A DNA stretch of 64,000 nt from Moringa oleifera (taxonomy: Eukaryota > Streptophyta > Magnoliopsida > Brassicales > Moringaceae): the NCBI GenBank assembly GCA_021397835.1, contig JAJFZO010000878.1, forward strand, positions 1 through 64,000. Reading direction: 5' to 3'. Numbering within the stretch: position 1 is the stretch's first letter; each line of letters starts with the position of its first letter. A program made the translations under genes and the position numbers. A model generated the notes under the pieces. It made no database searches, was not told the origin of the DNA, and was given only the letters and a program-made list of their open reading frames with translations. Shown piece by piece: positions 12,470 through 23,948 of the stretch.

Positions 12470-12598
12470 GGCATCAAGAGTCCGAGGGGACTTTGGCAGG
12501 GTGACCCACTTTCTTCTTTGCCTTATGTTTTGGTATGGATGTATGGCCCTTTTCTTTTATCTTTTGTTTGTGTCCGGTCCATTGTGTGTGTTTTTTTA
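12470..12598 (+). pseudogene. LINE reverse-transcriptase fragment
   Basis: A plus-strand frame encodes 'SPRGLWQGDPLSSLPYVLV', closely resembling the RGLRQGDPLSP block of non-LTR (LINE) reverse transcriptases. Only this block is recognisable; the catalytic YADD region is absent. It is embedded in the CACTA element on the opposite strand, so it is a nested, decayed insertion or a captured piece. The RNase H-like duplication at 13,171-13,553 is on the same strand and could come from the same LINE. Confidence 0.6.
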
Positions 12599-12599
12599 A

Positions 12600-13170
12600 G
12601 TAACTGGTCATTACTAGAAGATGATAAAGATGTAGGCTGCTCTTTATCATTAGAAAAGTGAGGCTAATGTGGCTACTAAGCTATTTCTTTGGAAAGCTCC
12701 GATTGAGATGAAAAATTCCTCGATAAAGCTGCTAATACAAGGTGAACTCATATTGGCCAAAGTAAAAGAAAAGGAAATGGTAGAGAGATTCAGCATGCTG
12801 CTCACTAAACCTCTTAATTAATATCTAACAAGTTGAGTCTTATGTCAGTTATATAGAACACCACACATACAAAAAAGGCTAAAATAGCCACTCCACGGCT
12901 TAACAATAGTGGAATGCTACCTCAGATTCCCTGTACGTTTGACAGAAGGGAGGAATCCTGTTCAATTTATGGACAGCTATGTTGAAATGAGGCATGAAGA
13001 AAGACTATGCAAGGAACTTTGTTAATTTTCCAGCTGGTGCACCAAGAAGTAGAGAAGGATCTAAGATACCCAAAAAATGGACAATACCTTGTACTAGACA
13101 GAAACAAAGTACAGATGCTGCAACATTCGCGAACTTTGATAGGTATAGCATTATGAGCAAATAGAGCAGA
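12600..13170. other. Interior of CACTA element, no gene seen
   Basis: Mixed-composition DNA between the LINE scrap and the 183-bp duplication. No conserved protein motif or convincing long frame was found on either strand. It may be remains of the same LINE or of the CACTA 5' region. Confidence 0.5.
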
Positions 13171-13553
13171 AGAAAGCTTACCATTTCTTTCTATTATAGT
13201 GGCAAACTTGTTATAGTCAATCCTAAAAGGAAAACCTTATTTTTTCATGATTTAAATCTAGTAGGCATGGCACTGATAATCAAAGATGAGCAGGGTGCTT
13301 TTGTCAAAAGTATAGGTGAAGATCACGAAAGGGAATATGAAGGCAAAGGAAGCAGAGAGCTTACTGTCTCTTTCTATTATAGTGACGATCTCACTGTAGT
13401 CAATTCTTACAGAGAATCACATGTTTCAGGACTTAAATCTGGTAGACATGGCACTGGTAATTAGAGATGAGCATGGTGCTTTTGTCAAAAGTTTCGTGGT
13501 AATATATAAGTCCACAAAAAGGAATATGAAGCCAAAGGAAGGAAAGGCCTAGG
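13171..13553 (+). repeat. 183-bp direct duplication, possible LINE RNase H remnant
   Basis: Two adjacent copies offset by 183 bp start at 13,171 and 13,354; both contain 'tctttctattatagtg' and 'gtgcttttgtcaaaagt'. The translation around 'GMALIIKDEQGAFVKS' (and 'MALVIRDEHGAFVKS' in the second copy) loosely resembles the first strand of the RNase H domain at the end of plant LINE polyproteins. The match is short, so the functional assignment is weak. The duplication itself is plain. Confidence 0.6.
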
Positions 13554-13559
13554 TAGTAA

Positions 13560-14929
13560 GAGAAGCTTAAAATATATTATATATTATATACTTAAAAGTT
13601 ATAATATTATATATTATAACTTTAAGTTTGCTTTCTTGCATTTTAAGTATAAGACCTTGACCATTGAAACAAACAACCAAATGTAGTATTATTTTCAAAT
13701 GCAAATTAAATTATTATTTACTTTTTAATAAATATAATTATTAATTGAAGTAGTTGAATTTCACTTTTGTTGGCAATAATATATTATCAAATTGAAAATA
13801 AATTTTTTATATATCAAATTTGCGATTACAACAAAAATATATAAAACAATACTTAATTATACGTTAAACAATTAACTAAATTTGTGACACATTAAAAAAA
13901 TATTTGATTGCTCATTTCTTTTTAGTTATAATAATTATATAATTAAAATAATTATGATTAAAAATTTAATTATGATAAATTAATAATAAAAATAATACTA
14001 AAAATATTATCAAAGTACATCAAAAAAATATTTTATAAAATTTTAAAAAATTAATTAAAAATTTTAATTCAATTGATGATTCCTACAAAAAAACCATGGC
14101 AAATAAGAAAACCATCACGAATAATATCTGTGATAAATTATTATAAACGATTATTATAAATTATTTTTACGCTAATTATTTAAATATTTAAATATTATAT
14201 CAAATATTAAGAAGTTTTTTTTCAAAATTCTCACGGAAAAAAATCATGGCAAACACTCAAAAAATATTGCAACGAAAAACTACCGTGGCAATTGATTAAA
14301 ACAACAAAAAATTATTTCAATATGTTAAATTAAAAATTATTTTAACAAAATGGAGACTAAAATTTCTGTGGTAAATGATGTAAATATTGTCACGATTTAT
14401 TCCATGGTAATATTATCACTTAAAATAATTAAAAAATTAAATTATATATTTTTTCAATGGATTGCCAAGGTTTTGTCTTCCGTGACAAAGTTAAAAATTA
14501 ATTCCCATGATAATATACTGTGATAATTGCATTATAAATTTTATTTAATTAATTTAAAAAATTTAAATATATATTTAAAACAATTATCACGGTAATATTC
14601 ATGGTAATTAAAATTATATAATTTTATTAATTATTTTCTTAATATTAATAAAATTATATAAAAACTACCACGGTAATTTTTTGTTAGAAATTCCTTAACA
14701 TTAAAAAATAAAAATATAAATGAATATTTTTATCAAATTTCTTACGGATTTTATTACGACAATATTCATAAGAAATAATATGTTAGAAATTTTGATGGAA
14801 TTTTCGTTGGAATAATGATTTTCATTATATAACTATTTCGTGTCAATTGCCGTAATAAATTTCAAAATTTCTCGTAATTTTTATTTTCGTGAGAATTTTC
14901 CTTAAGAATTTTGCTGTTTTCTTGTAGTG
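13560..14929 (-). repeat. CACTA subterminal repeat region and terminal inverted repeat
   Basis: AT-rich DNA with many short interspersed repeats around 'catggcaa', 'taccgtgg/cacggtaat' and 'tctgtgataa' in both orientations, as in the subterminal transposase-binding regions of CACTA elements. It ends with the 'cttgtagtg' terminus at 14,929. Confidence 0.7.
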
Positions 14930-15399
14930 ACCCTGTTTACCCATTTGAGCACGTTTTGATTTTGAAGAGAAATATATTATCAAAAACACGAGCTTCCTTC
15001 TCTGCGCAGGATAACTACCCTTTAATTGCTTCTTGGGATCTTGATTTGATAGATCTTGAATACAAAAGTCGAAAAAAAAAAAAACTCAAAGGACAAGCGA
15101 AGAAAGACAGAGCTCGAGAAGAGATAGAGGTTGAAACATAGAAAAATTTAAAAAATGTAATGTATTCAGACAAATCTCATAAATTTTTGAGTTCATTTAA
15201 TTTTTAAGGGTATCATTGTCTTTTGTAAGGGTATTTTTATCTTTTCAATATATTTAAGTGCTAAAAAAATAAAACTTAGTAAAAAAAAATTTCTTTTATA
15301 AAAACTCGGTGACGGGATGCCAATTTTGGTAATTTTTTTTTTATTAATTTGCATTATCTAGTAAGAGATCCAAGATTCAAGTGACATGTAAGGTCGCTG

Positions 15400-15401
<2 letters not shown>
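14930..15401. other. Unassigned DNA outside the CACTA end
   Basis: Low-information sequence between the CACTA terminus and an AT microsatellite. A short lysine-rich open frame runs across the transposon boundary to about 15,141; because it uses the transposon tip it is probably accidental. Nothing else was recognised. Confidence 0.5.
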
Positions 15402-15443
<42 letters not shown>

Positions 15444-15458
15444 TTATATATATAATTA
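15402..15458. repeat. (TA)n microsatellite
   Basis: Pure alternating TA from about 15,403 to 15,430, passing into imperfect tatatt/tatata sequence. It marks the edge of the next AT-rich block. Confidence 0.95.
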
Positions 15459-17690
15459 AAAAATTTATATTTATGTTTTCAAGAAGTATGTAATAAAAAT
15501 ACAAAAAATCAAAATATAAAAAACAAAAAATATAACAAAATATAAAAGTATTTAAAATAAATAAATAAATATAAGAAAAATAAAATTCAATAAAAATAAA
15601 AAAGGTAGTGAAAAAGGCTAAAAAATTAAATAAACTCTTTACAAAGCAACAAAATGTATCTTTGAAAAAAATAATAAGAATTAAATTTTCAAATTTTCAA
15701 AAAAAAATCATACAAAATCATTAAAGTAAAAATTAAAAATAAAAATAATAAAATGTAATAAAATCTAAAAATTCAAAAAAAATGAAAAACAAAAAAAATA
15801 AAAATGGTAAATGAGAAAAAATAATATAAAATAATTTATAATTTATAATAATTCAGGAATCACAAAATATTCTATAAAATATTTAAAATTACACTTTCAT
15901 TGATCTTTTAAAGAAAATGTAATAAAATTATAGTAAATTAAATAATAAAAAATAAAAATATAATAAAAATATAAAAATATCTAAATAAATAAATAAAAGT
16001 ATAAAAATTAAAATAACATTCAAAGCTTAGATGAATAAAAAATAAAAAGTAAAAAATATCTAAAAAGCAAATAAGCTAACAAAATTGCAATCACATGGTG
16101 ATGTTTAAAAATATCTAAAAAGCAAATAAGTAGTCAAGATGACAAAGAATTAAAAAAATTATAAATTACAAAAAATATCAATGAAATAAAATAAAATTAT
16201 AAAAAGTATCTATTTTCTTGCTTTGCAAAGAGTTTTGTTTTTTATGATTTTTTAATAGATTTTTTTATTTTCTACTCTTTTTTTTTATTTTTTTCTAGTT
16301 ACTTGAGGTTTCTAAATTTTTTTTAACTCACACTTACTTTTTTGCTGGGTATTTTTATTTTTTAGCACTTTTTTTGTAACTTTATTTTTTTATTTTTTAT
16401 TTTATTTGATTTTCTAGTTGTTTCATTTCTTTTTACTTTTCAACCTAGTTTACTAATTTTTTTTATTTATCAATTTTTTTTTAAATTTGAAACATCTTTA
16501 TTACAATATAATAGAAAACATTAGACCTACCAAGTGATTGCAATTTTATTACTTTATTTGATTTTTAGTTTTGTATTATATTTTATATTTTATTTATCTA
16601 ATTTTTAAATTTTATTTTATTTTTACATACTTTTATTTATTTATTTGTTTTAAATACATTTTATATTTTTGTTGTATTTGTATTTATTATTGTTTGATTT
16701 ATTGTAATTTTATTACTTTTTCTTTAAAAGATTAAATGTAAACCAAAATTATTTTTTAATAAAATAATTTATGATTTTTGAATTGTTTTAAATTATAAAT
16801 TATTTTAAATTACATCTTCCATTTTTTATTTTTCAAGTTTTTTAATTTTTTATGTTTTTAATTTTTTTGAATATTTTAGATTTTACTACCTTTTATTTTT
16901 TATTTTAATTAATTTTTTAATGATTTTGCATTATATGTATTTCTTTTCAAATTAATATTTTATTTTATTTTATTTTCTACTATTATTTCCAACAAAATCT
17001 ATTTTTTTTTTGTTTTGCAAAGAGTTTTGTTTTTTTATTATAATCTTTTTTTAATATGCATTGTCTTTTGTTTTTGGATTTTTGGATTTTTTTTTTGGTT
17101 ACTTAATTTTTTATAACTTTTTCATTTTTTATTTTATGGGGGTGTTTTTAGTTTCTTTCACTTATTTTTTTAATAACTTTATTTTTCTTGAATTTTTTTA
17201 GTTTATTTGATATTTCGGTTTTTTATTTGCTTTCATTTTATTTTTAATATTTTATGAATTTTTATTTTGTAATTTCATTAAAATTTTTAGTTTTATTAAA
17301 TTTTATTTTTATTTAGTTATTTTTAATAAATTTTTTGATATATTTAAAAAATTTATTATATATTTTAATTCAATAAAATTATAAATACTAGACATCTCCA
17401 ATTGGTTGCAATTTTCTTACTTTGTTTAGTTTTTAGATTTTTTTGACTACTTATTTTTTAATCACATTCGTGAATTTTATTTTATATTTTAAATGTATTT
17501 TTATTTATTTGTTTTAAATAATTTTATATTTTGTTATATTTTTATTTTATTTAAAGTTTGATTTATTATATTTTTATTACACTTCTTTAAAAGATCAATG
17601 TAGTTTAAAATATTTTTTAAAAAAATATATTTGAATTGTTTTAAGTTGTTTTAAAACAAGGTAGAAATATAAACTTTCTATGCCTAATAT
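15459..17690. repeat. AT-rich ~850-bp repeat with strand flip, inverted block
   Basis: A-rich on the + strand to about 16,200, then T-rich to 17,690. It carries the same landmarks as 7,561-9,580 in mirrored order. 'ctttgcaaagagttttg' occurs near 16,216 and 17,019, about 800 bp apart. 'gattgcaattttatta' and 'ggttgcaattttctta' occur near 16,537 and 17,405, about 870 bp apart. The 'ctttaaaagat' landmark is near 16,725 and 17,583. This supports an imperfect tandem unit of about 850 bp. Confidence 0.8.
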
Positions 17691-18287
17691 GGACGTCAAA
17701 AAATACGAGCTCCATCTGTCAAAAAGAATGTAAGGACTTAGTTTAGGCCATATAGGCCCCTAGGACATATCGGCCTTTCAAACAATCTAGTAAAAAGGAG
17801 AAGGAATCCAAAAAGCTTGTAAAGAAATGGCCCATCATTAGATGTTTTAAATGTGCTAAGATAGGACATGATGCAAGGAATTGTAGAGTATGTCAAAAAA
17901 TCTATGAATTAGAAATACTGGGAGAAATAAAAGATAATATACTTTGTATATTAGCCAAAGAGGACATGTCCCAAGCCGAAAGTGAGTATATAGAGGAACA
18001 AAGATTCAAGTGATTCAGAAACCTTAGATGAAGTATGTAGTGAACGAATATGTGAATGCAAAATGATCAATATGATTGGCAAAAAAGAACTGTTAGTTGA
18101 CATTATTGATGAGATAGAAAAAATAAAAAAGGAATATTTATTAAAATTAAAACCCCATTTATTTGAAGGAAAAGAAAAACAAAACATTAAACCTTACGAT
18201 TTACAAGAAATGTTAGCACAAGAGAAAAAGGTAGAAACAGCTGGAATCCAAGATTTGCAAATCGAAATTAATGAACTTAAAAAGTAA
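17690..18287 (+). pseudogene. Zinc-knuckle (gag/coat-like) remnant, longest copy
   Basis: Plus-strand copy of the fragment at 7,081 and 30,598, extending further downstream. The CCHC knuckle is at about 17,843-17,884 (CFKC, then H and C correctly spaced), followed by an acidic segment. A one-base insertion near 18,000 relative to the copy at 30,598 shifts the frame. The continuing frame (18,063-18,287) is lysine/glutamate-rich with a likely coiled coil. At 'aaaattaaaacccc' (about 18,155) the other two copies break into satellite, but here the coding region continues. Such knuckle-plus-coil proteins precede the protease in caulimovirids and some LTR elements. It is a broken relic. Confidence 0.8.
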
Positions 18288-18735
18288 GTTAGCCAGCTAT
18301 AAAAGGATAATATAGAAGTCAAAACAGAAGTGTTAGCCCTCAAAGTACATTAGGAGTTGAGATGCCCACCAAAAGAAAAAGAATTAGTAAAAGAAAGTGG
18401 AGAAGAAGAAGATTTTATTAATATAATAAATAAAATACACTTGCAAAAATGGTACGTAAATATAACCTTAGTAATAAATAATGATTTTCATCTCAAAATT
18501 ATAGCTCTAATAGATTCAGGAGCACACCAGAACTATATTCAAGAAGGGTTAATATCTACCAATATTATGAAAAAAATATTAGAAAAATTGTATGAAGCCA
18601 ATGGAGCTAGGCTCCAAATACAAAATAAGCTAATCAAAGCCAAGATATGTAATGAGGAATATTGCATAGAAACCCTTTTTATATTAGTAAGAGATATCCA
18701 ACAATAATTATATTAGGAACACCGTTCTTAGAGAC
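18288..18735 (+). pseudogene. Retroviral-type aspartic protease remnant (pararetrovirus-like)
   Basis: In the same reading frame as 18,063-18,287 but separated by three in-frame stops within 70 bp. An acidic linker leads to 'IALIDSGAHQNYIQEGL', with the catalytic Asp of the DSG triad at about 18,513. The second protease hallmark, ILGTPFL, follows at about 18,713 but in a different frame after a one-base indel near 18,700. The reverse transcriptase that should follow is absent; AT-rich repeat begins at once. The DSGA plus IQEGL pattern resembles endogenous caulimovirid-type polyproteins in plants. An LTR retrotransposon is the alternative. It is inactive. Confidence 0.8.
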
Positions 18736-18885
18736 ATTTTATAATTTTGTTTTATTTGTATTTTTATTGTTTGATTTATTGTAATTTTATTACATTTTTC
18801 TTTGAAATATTAAATTTAACACCAAAATATTTTTTTAATAAAATATTTTATGATTCTTGAATTGTTTTAAATCATAAATTATGTG
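18736..18885 (+). repeat. Short T-rich repeat piece
   Basis: About 150 bp of the T-rich AT repeat ('tgatttattgtaattttattaca' region) directly after the protease remnant and directly before satellite. The gag/protease relic is therefore flanked by the same AT repeat on both sides. Confidence 0.75.
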
Positions 18886-21800
18886 AAGCCAATGGGCACC
18901 TTCCACCCATGCCATGCTTATTGGGGATAGATGTGGCTTGTCTCTTGTGGCCATGTATTAGGCGACGTGATGCTCGTGGCACACTTAATGGCTCACCATC
19001 GAGGGATATAGCAACGAGGGGCTGGTTTACGTGGGGCGCCCTTGGTATGGTTGTGGTGCCTTGTGAAATGGCCCATTGAGCCTTGTACCCTTGCTATGCA
19101 TGCTATGGACAACCGTGGCTTGCCTCCCATGCCCATGGATGCGACCCTTATGGCATGTTCTCTGGGCACATAATCGAGGGATGTACTGACGAGAGGTTAT
19201 CACGCGTGTAGTGCCTTTAGATTGGCTGGCGCACCTTGTATGACCAAATGTTAGGCCTTGCACCCATGTCATGCTTTCTAGGGGTAGTCGTGGCTTACCT
19301 CTCATTCTCGTGGTCTTACCTTGCTCTCTTGGGGCACCCTTGGCTTAATTAATGCACTTTGTTCCATGTTGGGACTTGCGCCCATGTTGTGCCTATCAAG
19401 GGCACTCATGGCTTACCTATCATGTCGTTGGTCCAAGCGATAAGGGGCTCATGCTACATTCGCTAGGCACACAATTCAGGGATGTAATGATGAAGAGCTG
19501 GCCAACATAAGGTACATTTGGCTTTGCTCGCATGCTCTTTGCGATAGCATGTTGGGTCTTGCGGCCATGCCTTGCTTGCTATAGGCAGCCATGGCTTAAA
19601 TCCTGTGGCTAAGGTCTTGGTGACTTGGCACTCTTAGTATGCTTGTTAGACACACGATCGAATACAGATGAGGGCCTTACTAGCTTGGTTCAACCTTCGC
19701 TTGGCTAACATGCCCTTTGGGCCTTATTCCCACATCATACCTATTAGGGGCAGTTATGGCTTACTTCTTAGGCCCATGGTCCACGCAACTTGACGCTGCT
19801 GGCATGCTCGTTAAGCACATGATCAAAGGGCATAGTGACGAAGGGCTAGCTCATGTTGGGCAACTTAGCTTGCGTAACGCACTTTCTGCAACTGCACGTT
19901 GGGACTTTGACTTTTACCATGCTTGCTAAAGGTAGATATGGCTTACCTCTCGTGCCTATTGACTAAGTGACATGATGCTTATGGCATGCCCGTTAGGCAT
20001 ACAATCAAAGGACGTAGGAACGAGGGGCTGACTACCATGTAGTGCCCTTGGTTTAGGTAATGCACCTTGTGTAGCCAAACGCTAGGCCTTGCACCCATGT
20101 TGTGCTTATTGAGGGCAGTCATGCTTTGCTTCTCATTCTTGTAGTTTAAGCGATGTGACGCTTATGGCACGCTTGCTAAGCACACGATCAAGGGACATAA
20201 CGACGAGCAGCTGGCTCACTTAAGGCACCCTTAGCTTGGCCAGCACGCCTCGTGCAATCGCATGTTATGCCTTGCACCTATGTCGTGCCTACTGAAGGCA
20301 GCTGTAGCTTGCCTCCCATGCCCATAGTCTAGCCGACTTGTACTCATGGCATGCTTGTTGGGCACACTATCAAGGAATGTAGCAATGAGGAACTGGCTTG
20401 GGTGAGACTCCCTTGGCTTGGCTGGTGTACCTTGTGAGGCTACACTCTAGGCCTTACACCCATTTTATTCCTACCAGGGGAAGTCGTGGCTTAGCTTTCA
20501 TGCCTATGGTTAAGGCAACGCGATAATTATGGCATGCTCGTTATGTACACGATCGAGGGTCCTAATGATGAAGCTTTATCTCACAAGGGGCGCCTTTGGC
20601 TTGGTTAGCCTTATCTACAACACGTTGGGCCTTGCATCAATGTCATACTTGGTGGGATAACCTTTGCTTGCCTCTTGTGCCTATAGTCCAGGCGAGTAAT
20701 GCTCATGGCATCCTCATTTGGCACATGATTAACTGACATAGCGATGAAGGGTGAGCTTGCGTGAGGCGCCCTTTTATTGGCTAGTGCAGCCTGTGCAACA
20801 AGAAGGTGGGCCTTACACTTATTTTGAGCCTACTGAAAGGAGTTATGGCTTACCTTTAGTGCTTATTGAACAGGTGGCATGACGATCATGGCACAGTTAT
20901 TGGGCACACGATTATTGAACGTAGTAACGAAAGGTAGGCCCATGTGAGGTGCCCTTGGCTTGGCTTATGCGGCCTGTGCAGTTGCATTCTAGGCCTTATG
21001 CCTATGTTGTGCATGTTGGTGGCAGCTGTGACTTGCCTTTTCTGCCTATGGTAAACACGATCGAAGGACATAGAGATGAATGGTTTGCTCCTATGTAGTG
21101 CTTTTGGCTTGATTAGTGCGCCCAATGTGACCTCACGCTGGTCCTTACGCCTATGTAGTGCTTGCTAGAGGCAGTAATGGCTTGCCTCTTGTGCTTATGG
21201 ACCAATGACATAGTGCTCATAAGGCACCCTTGGCTTGGTTAACGAATACTACATGATTGCTTTTTGGGGGTTGCGCCAATGTTGCACCTACTAAGGGCTT
21301 TTCTGGCTTGTCTTTTATGTCCATGGTTCAAGCAACATGATGCTCGTGGCATGCTCACTGGGCACATGATCAAGGGACATAGCAATGAGGGGCTAGCTCA
21401 CATAGGGTGCCCTTGGCTTGCCTAGCATGCCTTATGCTGTGACATTGTGGGACTTGCAAGCCCTGTGTTGCCACATGCTAGGACTTGCACCTTATGCTAT
21501 ACTTACTGCAGCCAACCATGGCTTGCCACCCATGCTGATGGACCTAGCGACGTGGTGCTCATTAAGCACATGAATAACATACGTATTGACGAGGGGTTGG
21601 CTTATGTTAGGGTACCATTGGCTTGGCCGGAGTGTCATATGCTGTCGCCCGCAGGGCCTTGGACCTATGTTGTGCCTATGGAGGTAGCCATGGCTTATAT
21701 CTAATGCCCATGGACCCAGTGACATAGCATTCATGTTATGCTCACTGGGCATACGATCGAGGAAGTAATGATGAGGGGCTAGCTCACGTGGGGCCCCTCT

Positions 21801-23948
21801 AGTTTGGCTAGCTGCCTTATGCTGGCACTTGAAGGGCCTTGTGTCCATGCCATACCTATAAGGGACAATTATGGCTTGCCTTTCTTGAATAACGTCCAGC
21901 TATCATGACGCTATGGCATGCTTACTAGGCACATAATCGAGGGAGATAACGATGAGGGCAAGCTTGCATGGGACGCCCTTGGCTTGCCTAACGTGCCTTG
22001 TGCTGCCATGCGTAGGTTTTGCGCCCATGTTGTTCCTTCTAAGGGTAGCCATGGTTTGCTTCTTATGTTCATGGACTAGGGGACACGGCTCTCGTGGCGT
22101 GCTTGCTGGGTGCACGATTGAAGGACATAGACGAAGGGCTAGCTAGTGTAGGGCGCCCTTGGCTTGCCTAATGCGTCTTGTGCAACTGAACGCTAGGCCT
22201 TGTGCATATGCTGTGCCTGCTTAGAATAGCCATGGCTTGCTTATGGGTTCCATCGATCAGGCGACAAGGTGCTCGTGGCACGCTTGTTAGGCACAAGATC
22301 GAGGGACATAGCGACTTGAGGTTGGCTCATATGGGGCGCCTTTGGCTTGGCTGGCGCACCCTATGATATCGCACAATGGGCCATGTGCCTATATCATGCC
22401 TATTAAGGGTAATTGTGGCTTGCATCTCGCACTTATAGTCCTATTGACATTGCGCATGTGGCATGGTCGTTGGGTGCACATGACATGCTCACTGAGTGCA
22501 CGATAAAGGGATGTATCGACGAGGGGTTGGCTCATGTGGTGTTCCCTTGGCACACGTTAGGCCTTATGCCCATGCCATGCATGCTTAAGGCTATTATGGC
22601 TTGCCTTTTGAGCTAATGGTCTAGGCAACATGACGCGCATGGCACGCTCGTTAAACACACTATCGAAGGACATTCCGATGAAAGATTCACTTGCGTTGGG
22701 TGTCTTTGCCTTCTCTAGTACACTCTATGTGAACTGACGCTAGGGGCTCTCATGGCTTGCCTATCATGCCTTCGGTCCAAGCAACATTGTGCTCATGGTA
22801 CGCTCACTAGGCACATAATTAAGGGATAGAACGACAAAGGGTTAACTAGTATAAGGTGCCTTTGGCTTGGCTAGTGTACCTTTTGCAGCTGTGTGTTGCG
22901 CCTTTTAGCGATACCTTGCCCATTAAAGGCAGTCATGGCTTACCTCCTGTGCCTAGGGTCCAGGTGACTTTGCATTCATGGCATGCTCAATTGACACACG
23001 ATCGAGGGACATAATGACAATGGGCTCGCAAGCATGGCACACCCTTCGCTTGGCAAGCGCGCCCTCTAGGCTTTACGCCTATGCATAACTGTTAGGGGTA
23101 AATGAGGCTTGCTTCCTGGGCCTATGGTCCATGCGACTAGATGCTCATGGCACGCTAGCTAAGCACATGATCGAGGGACATAGTGATGAGGGGCGTGCCA
23201 CGTAGGGTGACCTTAGCTTGGCTAGGGTGCCTTATGCATCCGCTCGTTGGGTTTTGCGCTTATGCCATTCTTGCAAGAGATAGCGGTGGCTTGCCCTTTA
23301 TGCTTATTGACTAGGTGATGTGACATTAGTGGCACGCTCACTGGGCACATAATCAAGGGATGTAGCAATGAGAGGCTGACTCCGATGGGCATCCTTGGCT
23401 TCGCTAATGTGCCATGAGCAATCGCATGCTAGGCCTTTCACCTATGATACACCTATTAGGGGCAGTCATGCCTTGCCTTTTGTTCTTACTGTCATGGCAA
23501 CGCGACCCTCGTGGCACGCTCGCTAAGCATATAATTGATGGATGTAGCGACAAGTGGCTGGCTCACTTGGAGAGCCCTTGGCTTGGCTGGCATGCCTTAT
23601 GTAGTTGTACATGGTGCCTTATGCCTATGTCATGCCTGCTGAGGGATACCGTGGCTTACTTCCCTTGCCCATGCTCTAACCAACTCAGCGCTCATGGCCC
23701 ACTCGCTGGGCACATCATCGAGGGATGTAGTGATGAGGGTTTAGCTTAGTTAGGGCCCATTTGGCTTCGCTAACATGCCCTACGCGGCGACAGTCTAGGC
23801 CTAGTATACATTTTATTCTTGGTAAGGGCACCCATGGCTTGCCTCTCGTGCCCATGGTCAAGGCGGCACGATGCTCTAGCATGCTTATTGGGTATACGAT
23901 CAAAGGTCATAACAACAAGGGGTTAGCTCACATATTGGGTATACGATA
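18886..23948 (-). repeat. GC-rich ~180-bp satellite, orientation B, first block
   Basis: About 5 kb of the same satellite in reverse complement. Landmarks include 'ggcacgctcgctgggcacacgatcgaggga', 'cccttggcttggctggc' and 'gcccatggtc'. Monomers are about 175-185 bp with deletions. The block starts at a T-rich repeat and ends at 23,948, where RNase H1 intron sequence begins without a gap. No gene is called inside. Confidence 0.92.

Larger units (their letters stand above)
9891..14929 (-). mobile_element. CACTA (En/Spm) transposon, 3'-truncated
   Basis: A class II element read on the minus strand. Its 5' terminal inverted repeat is intact at about 14,913-14,929, reading CACTACAAGAAAACAGC on the minus strand, which is the family hallmark. 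A 1.3 kb subterminal region follows, then TNP2, DUF4218 and DUF4216 coding remnants in the usual order. No matching CACTA end is visible on the left. The coding remnant runs to about 9,912 and then abuts AKRP-intron DNA, so the 3' end was lost. A LINE scrap and a 183-bp duplication lie in the interior. Confidence 0.85.

Noticed and set aside
14911..15141. A 76-codon lysine-rich frame.
   Set aside because: It begins inside the CACTA terminal repeat and crosses the transposon boundary; no homologue is recognisable.
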